Shown one piece after another: positions 36,594-47,300 of a stretch of DNA of 64,000 nucleotides. Position 1 is the stretch's first letter; each line of letters opens with the position of its first letter. Below the pieces are notes generated by a model, which was not told the origin of the DNA, ran no database searches, and worked only from the letters and a program-made list of their open reading frames with translations. The stretch is from Pithys albifrons albifrons. Its lineage: Eukaryota > Chordata > Aves > Passeriformes > Thamnophilidae. Where the stretch lies: assembly GCF_047495875.1 (NCBI RefSeq), contig NC_092497.1, forward strand, positions 81,105,749-81,169,748, given 5' to 3'. The position numbers and the translations under genes are program-made.

Positions 36594-37625
36594 TTACTTA
36601 AGTCTTTAAGGGATTTTCTGTTCTTTTTTGTAATGTACACAGCTGTAGCACGAAGATGTGCAGCTAGTAACAGTTAAGAACATTATTAAATGGTTCTTAA
36701 ACTGTTAGAGTGTGTTTGTGATTGTTTTTGATATTCGTTATGAATAGTGGAATTGTACTTTTTACTGGAATACTACTGCTCTGTGCTTCCAAAAGAAATG
36801 TGGTTTTTGCATTTTTTTTTGAAGGAGGGCACAAGGAAGGTCATTATGTTACATATTTTCTGCCAGTCTGTGGAGGAGTAAAGTATGAATTCTGTGAATT
36901 TTACTGAAATATTTCATATTCTGCATGCCTGGAAAATTCCCAATTAGGAAGATTACCCTTGAATAGTTTAAATATTGCTAAAAGCCATACACTGTATTTG
37001 TTTGCATAGCTTCTAGTTGTATGAGAGCTTGAGAAACAGCTATTAAACTGCAAAGTATGGCTAGTGACATTAGCTGTGTATATGGGTCTGTTGGGGAATA
37101 CAGGAACAGCTCCTATGCTGTATGATTGAACCTGCACCACAGAACTGCAGCACCTAGAGGTGTAGGGGAAATTGAGTCTTGTTTTTGCTGTCATGGTTGG
37201 TGCACTTTCTCAGAAAGTGCCAGATAACTGAATTGAGACATGTGTTGTTCAGTAATGTGAGCTATTTTTTCCAAGCTTGTAAGGTATTAAAATATGTACA
37301 AATAATAAAAAAAAATACAGTCACTAATGTATTTTTATATTTTTTTGTTATTCTTTACCAAACCAGTGTTTCTGATGTGATGACTTTATAGAGCATAAAT
37401 TTTCTATGATATTTTTAAGGGAGAATGGTGCAAACAAGAATTCAGCCAATAACATAAAATATGAGTGTGGCAGAAAGTAAGGAAGTGTGAAAAACCATTA
37501 CATGACCTCCTCTGGTTGCCTTCCCATGTAAAAGTGAAATTTACATTCCATGTAAAGCTGTCGTGCTTGTTCTCCCAAGTACTGTTTCTCTCTAAGTTGC
37601 TTCTAACTTGAGTGAGGCCTTTTCG

Positions 37626-37650
37626 TTTCTTAAAAAGACTTTTTAAGAAA
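37626..37650. repeat. Perfect 25-bp palindrome
   Basis: TTTCTTAAAAAG (37626-37637) and CTTTTTAAGAAA (37639-37650) are exact complements around a single central A. It lies 152 bases left of the family 3 LTR at 37803. Confidence 0.9.
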
Positions 37651-37802
37651 TCAGTGGTTAAGTAGCAGATAAATTAGTCTGCTCCCCGAAGCAAGTTGGT
37701 TCTGCTGTTTGACTTACTTGTCCATGGACACAGGTAGTTGATGGACAGCTAAGACTGTATTTTGCTTCCAAATAGCTGCAGTGTATGATCTCTTACAGGG
37801 AC

Positions 37803-38330
37803 TGTAATGGTTTGCCCCATGGCTTCCCCAGTAACCATTGTATCTAAGGAAGTTACAAATATTCCACACGTGTCTTCCACGTACCGGGGGGGAGTGGTGT
37901 GGTTTTTTCCTTCCCTTCCTTGGCTGAGGAGCTGGAGGGAGGTGGTTGGAGTCTGGTCCCTCCAGTCCCTGGTGTTTCTCCTGTCCTGGGTGAGTTTGTT
38001 TCATTCTTGTTCCCCTTCCTTGAGGTTTTTAATTGTGTTTGTTTTGATTCATTCGGTTTCTTTGGGTTGGGTTGGTGTCTTCCCTGTTTTCTGGCTAATC
38101 AATCCCCTTTTCTCCCTTCCCCTCTCCCCTGGGGGGTGGGATCCTGTGTATTGTGTATACAGTGTGGTTTGTAAATGTTAGTAAATACAATTTATTCTTT
38201 TTATTCAGTTCAGTTTCTTTAGAGTGCGTTTCTTTTCAGTTTTTTTTTTCCTTTTCTTTGCTGGGAAGGTTCTGGGAGGGGGAAGGGGGGCCAGTCCAGG
38301 GTTGGCAACAGCCAGGCCAAACCTGCGACA
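37803..38330 (+). mobile_element. Solo LTR, family 3, plus copy (528 bp)
   Basis: It starts TGTAATGGTTTGCCCC and ends CAAACCTGCGACA. GGGAC occurs directly before (37798-37802) and after (38331-38335), a perfect 5-bp target-site duplication. It is highly similar to the minus copy at 32431-32960 and forms an inverted pair with it across 4.84 kb. No internal genes remain, so it is a solo LTR. Confidence 0.93.
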
Positions 38331-40893
38331 GGGACACAGGAAAGATTGAAGGATATCAAGAACAAGGTAAACCAGAGGAATTGCAGGCAATGGGAATTGA
38401 AAGGATTTGGAGGCAAACTGGCTTATTGCAGGGAGAGAACATAAAGATACAGACCAAAAATCTGGGAACACAGATTTTCATTATTTCTGCTGTTCATGTA
38501 ACAACTGATTTCTTTTGAGGATCATTCATAATATATCTGTGTCATATAAGAGAATTTTCAAATTAAGCAGGTTGGTCATACTGTTATGGACTTGTTTAAT
38601 GTGAATTAACTGAAGCATCATCTGTATCTTGTTAACCAGCTGCATGGAGGCTGTGGGTAGGGTGGGTAGTGAAGCCAAATGATACTGGTTTTCTGGAGTT
38701 ACTTAGTCTTCAGTTATGTTGGGGCAAAAATGGTCTTAAGGCATTTTAAAACAAATAGTTGTGCCATTTGTTTCATTTATTATTCTGTAACATTTCTAAC
38801 ATTTCTGCAGTAGGTCAAGTTTTTGTTTCCTCTTGGTTATTTTACGAATGCTACATTTTCTGTTTGTGACTGATGTCCCAGGGAGAAATGTTTCTAGTAC
38901 CTTCTTTCTTCCTTACCTGTTTCTTCCTTTTCTGATGTTTTTGCCTTTTGGGTTTTTTGACTCTCAAGTTTAATAGTGATGAAGAGAAGAGTAACGAAGC
39001 AGTCAAATAGTTTGTATTAGAAGGCAATACATAGGAAATCATTCTATCACTGTACAAGGCTGTAGAAGAGTTTTGTTTTCAAGGCACCATGTCTAGTTTT
39101 GGAGGCCTGTTATGTCTCACTGGATTTTCAAAATAGGGTGTATTGGCCAGCAAAGAGATACCAAAATAATTGCCACCCACCTTGACTATTTTTAATTTTG
39201 ATCTTATTAAGGATCTTGAATTTACATAATTTGAACTGTTCTGAAGAGTTACTGCATCTCTTTAAGAAGTTCTAGAATAACCGCTAAAGATTTATGATCT
39301 CTATAGACAGCAATAGTTGAAAATACTTTAATATTGTTTAGTACAGCTGATATGACTGTTGTTGAGTATCTGCGTACTGACATGCTTTGTTATTTATTAT
39401 GCAGTATCTTTGGAGTTAGCAGTATAGCTAAGGGGGCAAGGATTGTCTTCTCAGACATGAAAGTGACTTTGAATTGTTCATTCTGAGAGAATTTGTCCTA
39501 TTTTGAGAAACAGGGTAACTCACTGATACGAACATTTTGGTCCGATAACCGCCTTGTTCTTGGGTTATAGGCACAGTGCACCTGCAGAATTGTGGCTTAC
39601 AGGTGCACTTTCCTGTTCTTTCATATAGAACATGAGCTCATGGATGCTTCACAGCTGAAATTCCTACCAGTTATGTGTGGTACTTAAAAGAAATTTCCAG
39701 CCACGTGGGGGCCCATATGGTGCCTTTTTTGGAGTGTGTGTGTGTCAGCTGCCTTCTCTTTGCAGTCAGTCCATGTGATGAAAGTAAGAGGTGATTTCAT
39801 ACAAAACATTTGTGTTTGATGCCTTTATCTTGCTTTGACAAACTCTTACTGTCTTGGGTTTGCTGGTCTTTGTGTTTAAAAATTTTGTGTTCCTCTCAGT
39901 TCATTTAAGGAGTCATCCTGGAACCTCCTGAATCAATCTCATGGCTTTTCAGGCTTTTTCTTTGGTTTTTTTCCACCTCCTGAGGCAATTAAGCTTGTCC
40001 TTTTCAAGGCTGTTGCTGAAGGAACACATTCCAAAGTGCAGTAAAAATCCTCTGATGGGCTGAATTGCACCTCTTAAATATTATTAAGTTCAGCATTTTT
40101 GTGACCAAAGAAGCTTTTTATGTCATCATTGGAGCTGTGACATCAGAATGGGAGAGCTATCACAGAGCCTTAGGAGAGGGGAATCTGGGACTTTTGGTCA
40201 CCTGTTTTCCAGGGCTGCCCAAAGGTCTTAATGGAAAATGCAGTTAGCAAGTTGAGTTTGAGGAAATGCCTCTAGGAGACACGTTTCTGGGACGTGGAAG
40301 TGATTCTCAGCACTGGTAAATAAAATGCTGGCTTGCTCCAGCTGTTTGGGTTCCCTGTGTGGATTTTGTAAGAACATTGCAAAACCGGGCTTGGAACTTT
40401 GTCTTTATGGTGTTAATAAGTAAAGCTTTTGCATATGAAGCAAACTGCTGTCATTATGAATTTGCTACTTACAAAAGAAGGAGAAGAGGACTTTGGTTGG
40501 TGTATATACAAAAAAAGAAATGTGGCAATCTGATTTCTGCTTAAGTCTTAACTTGTGGAGTTTTGCTCTGACTGTAGTCTATTCTGTATTGGAAAAACCT
40601 GGATAGCCAGAGCTTGGCTTCTGAATTTACCCATCCAAGCACTGCAGATATTACTCTCCAGAAAGCTCTGTGAAACAGAGCACATGGAGGCAGGTTTTGA
40701 GGAGCAGATTATCTCTACTGTCTTCAGAAGCATACATGTAATTCTCATCATCATCCATGAAGAATCATGCTTCAACTTTGCAAATCAAGTTTCATGAAAG
40801 CCAAATTAGTATGTGATCTACTGGTCTGTGTTGGTTTCACACTTTATGTCAATATTTAAAGAGGCAAATACACTCTTGTACTGTGAAATCTGT
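38331..40893 (+). other. Presumed intron 1, no exon seen
   Basis: Unique AT-rich DNA. A plus-strand frame runs from the LTR end to 38518, but it has no family features and its first half is LTR sequence. Confidence 0.45.
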
Positions 40894-42022
40894 GAATCAT
40901 AGAATCATAGAATTGATTGGGTTGGAAAAGACCTGAGATCATCAAGTCCAACCCTTGGTCCAACTCCAGTCCATTTACCAGATCATGGCATACAGTGCCC
41001 TGTCCAATCTCAGTTTAAAAACCTCCAGGGATGGTGAATCCACCACCTCTCTGGGCAGCCCATTCCAAGGCCTGATTTCTCTCTCTGTAAAGAATTTTTT
41101 CCTGATATCCAACTTAAATTTCCCCTGGCAGAGCTTGAGCCCATCGTGCCCCCTTGTCCTATTGCTGAGTGCCTGGGAGAAGAGACCAGCCCCCACCTGG
41201 CCAGAACTTCCCTTCAGGTAGTTCCAGACAGTGCTGAGGTCACCTCTGAGCCTCCTCTTCTCCAGGCTAAACAACCCCAGCTCCCTCAGCCTCTCCCCAT
41301 AGGACTTGTGCTCCAGTCCCTTCACCAGCCTTGTTGCTCTTCTCTGGCCCCGCTCCAGCACCTCAATATCCTTTCTGAACTGAGGGGCCCAGAACTGAAC
41401 ACAACACTCAAGGTGTGGCCTCACCAATGCAGAGTCCAGGGGAAGGGTCACTGCCCTGGGCCTGCTGGCCACGCTATTTTTGATACAGGCCAGGATCCCA
41501 TTGGCCTTCTTGGCCACCTGGGCACACTGTTGACTCATGTTGAGCTTCCTGTCCCTCAGTCCCCCCAGGTCCCTCTGCCTGGCTGCTCTCCAGCCACTCT
41601 GTGCCCAGCCTGGAGCGCTGCAGGGGGTTGTTGTGGCCAAAGGGCAGGACCTGCACTTGGCCTTGTTGAACTTCATCCCATTGGAATCAGCCCATCTCTC
41701 AAGTCTATCCAGATCCCTCTGCAGAGCCCTCCTGCCTTCCAGCAGGTCGACACTCCCTCCCAACTTGGTGTCATCAGCAAATTTGCTGGTGATGGACTCA
41801 ATCCCCTCATCTAAATCATCAATAAAGATGTTAAACGGGACTGGACCCAACACAGACCCCTGGGGAACACCACTGGTGACCGGCTGCCAGCTGGATGCAG
41901 CTCCATTCACCAGCACTCTCTGGGCCCGACCCTCCAGCCAGGTCCTAATCCAGGAGAGGGTACACTTGTCCAGGCCATGGGCTACCAGCTTTTCCAGGAG
42001 TATATTATGGGAGACATATTTA
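40894..42022 (-). mobile_element. CR1 LINE copy B, 5'-truncated (about 1.13 kb)
   Basis: The CR1 3' terminus is at the left (GAATCATAGAATCATAGAA), followed by 'TTGATTGGGTTGGAAAAGAC'. Homology to copies C and D ends near 42022, just after GGGAGACA, which is the truncation point. It is antisense to the proposed gene. Confidence 0.95.
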
Positions 42023-42033
42023 TAGACTTTCAA
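40975..42033 (-). pseudogene. CR1 ORF2 remnant, reverse transcriptase C-half (copy B)
   Basis: A 352-codon open frame, the longest uninterrupted CR1 frame here. The first ~7 residues are flanking sequence. Then comes CR1 ORF2 from 'SHNILLEKL', with the RT motif '[10 protein letters not shown]' at residues 55-64 and the catalytic FADD box at 85-88, followed by the family's C-terminal region up to the stop. In CR1 this protein nicks DNA and primes reverse transcription at the target. Here the endonuclease and the first RT motifs are missing, so it cannot act alone. The open frame over ~345 codons with an intact FADD indicates a relatively young insertion. Confidence 0.9.
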
Positions 42034-43556
42034 AAGTTCAGTGACTGATCTTCATTACTATAGACAGGCTACTAGGAGGCTTTGTTTTGCTTGGAAGATG
42101 ACACAGAGGCTTTTGAAGTTGGAATTGGTGGTCTGCTGAAACAAAGATGGATATCTCACAAATTACAAGGTCATTTTTGTACCAAGTCTCCTTTATATAT
42201 CCATTTACATTTCTGTTGAAATGTCTGTATTTTTCCACTTGAGAGTACAAAACAAGATGACTGGTGGTAAATCCTGTATCTAAAGTTCTTTTTTCCCATC
42301 TTTTATTCTTTTTTTTTTGACATGTGTGTTTTCAGTTTGTTTGCTGCTAGACACAAAAAGCACATGCATGTGGGAATGCTGACAGTCAGACTCAGAGACT
42401 TAGGAATTTCATATATAAAACAGTCTCCTCTGTATCTCTTAAAAAGATCTGCCATTTGGCACTGGCCACATACCTTCACTTCTCATTGCCTCTGCATTTT
42501 TAGGGCATAAAAGAGATTTGCTGAAACAGGCTCTATGATTTCCTAGAATTATGTGTGTTGAATGCATTTTAAACTTATTGGCTTGTTTTTGTGAAACCTT
42601 TCTACAATATGCAGCTGAATAGCTAACAACTTGCTATTGGGACTGTCTGACCTAGCTGCTTAGAAACTTCTTTTCCAGTTCTATACAGCACTTTGTGAGA
42701 TCTTGGCTTCAACTGAAATATGCCTAAAAGAAAACTAGATTGTTTAAAAATCTATGTGTATGTACTTTATGCATGAATCTGAGAGCCTTGTGTTCTGGAT
42801 TGGAGAGAGGTATGCCTTCATTAAAAGCAACAGTGGTAGTTTGTTCAGTTGTATGAAGATATTGGTAATAGCAGTCCTAATCAGAAGTTAGTCACTTAAA
42901 ATGACCTTATAGCCTGAATAGAACTGCAGTAACTTCTCCCCTTTCTCAAAGTTTTCATGTCAAAGGAGTACTTTTGCTGCTTAGCTGCTAGACAAACAAC
43001 TGAAAACTGCTGAGGTATGTGGATATGTCACAGTTATTGGCTGACGTGCATCTGTGTTACTGCTTTTGCTTTCAGATGTTACCATGAGTATCAGTTGGAG
43101 CACAAGGAGCTATGGTAGTAGGAGTGTTTGGGAGTGCTGGGTCTTGTTTGCTTGAGAAAGGTAAGAGTGTGATGGGATTGTGGGAATTCCTGATGGAACA
43201 GATTGAGAGTGGGTGATAACTAGTCAGGCAAGACCACCAGGCAATGAAATACCTTACTAAGTTAAAAAAAGTATATCACAAGCTGGAAATTGGCAACTAC
43301 AGAGAAGGAAACACTAAGAAATCCATTATTACTTCTGTAACATGTTACAGAATTAGGAGACATGAAGAAAATTCCAGAGTGTGGTTCATTTGTGCAGAAC
43401 ATAAAACATGAGAAACTATGGAAACTAAAATAAAATCCAGTGGAGAAAGAAGATTATATTGTAATGGGATAACTTTGGATGAACAACAGATGCACACCAA
43501 AGCCACTTTATCTCTCCCCTTCCTTATCTGGACAGGGAAGAGATAGAATGACAAGA
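42023..43556 (+). other. Presumed intron 1; holds a splice-bounded non-coding segment
   Basis: Unique DNA. The segment 43076-43160 is bounded by a strong acceptor (TTGCTTTCAG) and a strong donor (AAAG|GTAAGAG), but all three frames contain stops. It could be a 5' UTR or lncRNA exon, or a decoy. Confidence 0.4.
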
Positions 43557-44300
43557 GGTTCAGTAAGTACAGTCACAGGCAAGACAGACTTGTTTTGGGG
43601 AAATTAATTCAATTAATTGCCAATCAGAGTCCAAGAAGGATAGTGAGAAATAAACCCCAAACTTTAAAACACCTTTCCCCCTCCTTTCCCTTCTTCCTGG
43701 GTTCAGCTTCAGCTCCAGACCTCTCTACCCCCTCTGCCTGAGTGGCTCTGATAAATGGGGAATGGGGGCTGTGGTCCGTTTGGAAGACTTTGTCTCTGCT
43801 GCTCCTCCCTTCTCACACTTTTCCCTCACTCCATGTGAGGTCCCTCCCATAGGAGACAATCCTCTGCCAGCTTTTCCAGTGTGAGTCCTTCTCATGGGCC
43901 ACAGTTCTTCATGAACTCCAGTGTGGGCTTCCAGTGTGGTTACAGCCGCCATCAGGCACATCCACTTGCTCACGTGTGTGATCCTCTGTGAGCTGTAGAG
44001 AGGCAGCCTGACCCGTGATAATCTTCACCACACACTGCAGGACAATTTCTACTTCAGTGACTGGAGCATCTCCTCCCCTTCCTTCTTCACTGCCCCTGGG
44101 GTCTGCTTGGCTGCTACTGGGTGGCATTTTTGCCCTTTCTTAAATATGTTATCTCAGAGGTGCAGTCAGCATCACTGATGGGCTTGGCCTTGGCCCACAG
44201 TGATTCTGTTTTGGAGTTGGCTGGTACTCGCTCTTTTGTACATTGGGGAACCTTCTGACTTCTTCTGACAGCTGTAGCCAGCTACCAAAACCTTGCTACA
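43557..44300 (-). mobile_element. Avian ERV LTR remnant, family 5
   Basis: The plus strand shows the short repeated phrases I know from an abundant avian LTR ('CCAGTGTGAGTCCTTCTCAT', 'GGCCACAGTTCTTCATGAAC') and ends 'GCTACCAAAACCTTGCTACA'. Read on the minus strand, this gives a TGTAGCAAGGTTTTGG start. The left boundary is uncertain. CAAGA occurs at 43552-43556 and 44301-44305 and may be the target-site duplication, but the sequence after the left CAAGA lacks the expected border dinucleotide. No internal genes are present. Open frames inside it have no protein meaning. Confidence 0.7.
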
Positions 44301-47300
44301 CAAGATGGCCTGGAAGAAATCTGGAATTATTCACATAAGTAACCAATGCAGACAAACATTGCCTGTGTGTATGTGTTATCTGACCTTTGGCTACATAGAG
44401 AATTTGATGTAGTGATTTTGTCACAACTCCAAGACAATTGCTTGAAGAAGCTTGTCCTGGAGCAAGATGAGGTGTATGAAGAGCTGGGTGAAAAAGCTAA
44501 TGTGGGGAAATAGAATGAATTCAGCAAGTTGTATTGTTTTGTTTGTGATTTTTTGACTTAAAAAGTTTGCTGCCTAGAAAAGTTCTACAGCTGAAAAGAC
44601 CAATGTAGTTGTCCCCAAAGGCAGGTTTTTCTGGGTTTCTCATCCTATAGCTTGCATCTAAAATTGAAAATGAACTGCGTTGTGGCCATTGTATTGAATA
44701 AAGAAGTGTGAATATATGGAAGGATCTAGATAAAGGCCGTAACTCCTGCTGATGTTGTCTAGATTACTCACTTGTCAGAAATGTTGAAATACTGTATATA
44801 CTTCAAAGTTTGCCATGGTGGAAAAGTCTGGAATTGTAAATAAAGTAATAAAATTCAAATTTGAATGCTAAACCAAGACCTTTTGATGTTGAGAGGTATT
44901 CGTATATTGTATCTTTTGCTTAGCTTTTTGGGGATGTCAGATTTTCAACTTTACCCTGGAGGCTTCTAGAAAGTTATGGGGGTTCTGTGGTGGTGTTGTT
45001 TGTTGGAGTTTTTTGTGGTTTCTTTTTTTTACACACATCAGAGAGAAAGTAAGTGCAGGACTAAAATGATGTAGAAATAATACATCTACATAAATGGAAT
45101 GTAAAGATACTGTTCAGACTAATCTGTGATTCTCAGTAAAATCTGCTTAAGACTGACCTGCTGCTCTGTCATTTGATTCAAATTGCTGCACTTCGTCTAT
45201 CGTCTTCATAAATGCAATACCTAGATTCTTGTGTGTGTTTTTATAAGAATCTTTTAAGTGGATTATGTCTATCTAATATCCATTTTGTGGTCTGATTAGG
45301 CTGATGGCTGGGATGTTCAGAGTAGACTTCAGAGAGCTGTCACATCCATCACAAGGACAGGGAAGGCTTTAATAACATATTTTCAGGTAAGGACAGAGGT
45401 CAGCAATGTTGTTGACAGGACTGGAGAATAATAAACAGTGAAACCATGTCTCTGGAAGAGTGCGGGGAGTTTATGAGTAAGTAGGAAAGGGAAATACCTT
45501 CTGTCCTTGTGCTTATAAGGAAGTGCTCCTTTCCGAGTAGCACTTGGTCTGCATGTCAAGGAGAAACTCCAATATTTGTAACGATCAGTTGTTGCTGTAG
45601 ATGAGCCATCTTGTATCTTGTACTATGATGGAAAGTGGCCCATTTAGAGTCTTTTCAAAATGCTATGGCTTGTCAAAGACATTGGTATTGTTTGAAAAAA
45701 ATGTTATAAATTGTGTTTGAAGAGATCAGGTTTTCACTGGAGTGGAACCTTTTCACTAACTCTTAGGTAGATGGTCCCTCTATGAAGCTTTCACCATGAT
45801 GTCACAGAGTCTTTTTACTGTAAAGAAGATTATCTACATCCATGGCTAGAAGTGTTCAAATATAGGGCAGTCTCTTTCTTTGTATTGAGTGTTACCCTGG
45901 GACCTTTGAGGCACAACAGAGGAGGAAGCTGAAATAAAGACGTGACAAGAGCTGGTTTGGTTTGGGGCAGTTTTTTGGGTTTTCAACTGAGGTTGGTTGC
46001 TTAAAGACAGATAAGGACAGTTCAGAGTTCATAAAGCATTTGGCATGTGTGTATGTGTGTATGTTTTCCCTGTTTCATGTCATGAAGCTCTGAATCAGGC
46101 ATCCACCCCTTTATTAGCTGTACAAAAACAGTATAAGGAATGTCCTAAAAACTCTGTTTCTAGGGCCATAACTTCATGTACTTTTACGCTGCAGCTGGAA
46201 TGGCAGAGCTGCATTATCACCTGGCTTTTGACCACCATACTCCTGAAATAGATACATGAATAGCTGCAACTGAACACTAAGCAGTAGGCGTTAGCTGAGG
46301 TAAATCACTTGTCCAGGGTCACTGGATGTTTTTACAGATATAGACCTACAATATGGGGGAAGGCTGGAATTGTTTCCCTAATTGGTAGTGCTGTTGTAAT
46401 GTGGGATCAAGAAATGAGAGCAAAGAGATTGCAACTACGTATTTTCAGTCTGTGTAATAACTTCTAGGTGGTATTTGTTTCCTCTTTTCTTCATCCGTTG
46501 TACTTATTGTAATCTGTTTTGATAGTCTTTAAGAGGCTACTAGGATATGCACAATGAAAGCAATAAGCACATGCTTTGTCAATGTAAATAAATAGCGATG
46601 GCATTGATTTTATATTTATGTGGAAATAATGATAGAGATAGCATTAGTGATGAAGGAACATAGACTTGGGAAGGAAAGAAAAAGAGAATAAACTTGTTTT
46701 TTCCAGAAGAGAAGTTTTTATTGCCTTTTGAATGCAGCTCTTCAGTTATGTGAAGTGAATGACAAATTTCATAGACACGGTGGCCTCAATATGCAGATAT
46801 TTCTTTGACCTTAATCTTCATTTATGTGACTCAGATTTTTCATGAATCAAAGAGAATAGATTGATTTCCACTTTGTAACTGCACTTTTAAGTGATTCTCA
46901 CAGTTCAGGGGACTAAAGCTGAAAAGTCTTTCATTTTGAGGTACTGATCCTTCCTGCCTAACTCCAAATAATATTGCAAAACATAAGCTTGCAGGCTGGT
47001 AAATGCCATCCTCAGCTGCTGAATGGCATTTTTACCAGACTGTGCTCTGTGGTTAGCTCATGTAGCCCCAGTGCTTTCTTCCTGTACAGTACTAGTATAA
47101 GCTTGATGCTATTTGCCTAATGCTTGACGTGCACAAGCAAATATGATGTAAACAATTTTCAAAGCATATAATGGATATTCGACAGCTTTTCTTTCATATC
47201 AAGTAAAATGCGTGCCATCATTTCACAAAGTGTATTAACCCTGTCATACAGAACTAAATATCTGACTACACTTTTTTTCCCCCAGCTGAACTGTTCATTA

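Larger units (their letters stand above)
35593..37802 (+). other. Presumed intron 1, no exon seen
   Basis: AT-rich unique DNA with an A-rich tract (36491-36593) and a perfect palindrome (37626-37650). Confidence 0.45.

Noticed and set aside
41146..41814. 222-codon plus-strand frame (and similar ones at 16989, 50347, 50681, 61941 and 62191)
   Set aside because: These are antisense shadows of the CR1 ORF2 frame and recur in each CR1 copy for that reason.
43725..44127. Minus-strand frames in the family 5 LTR considered as protein coding
   Set aside because: They translate the short repeated phrases of the LTR and have no protein family features.
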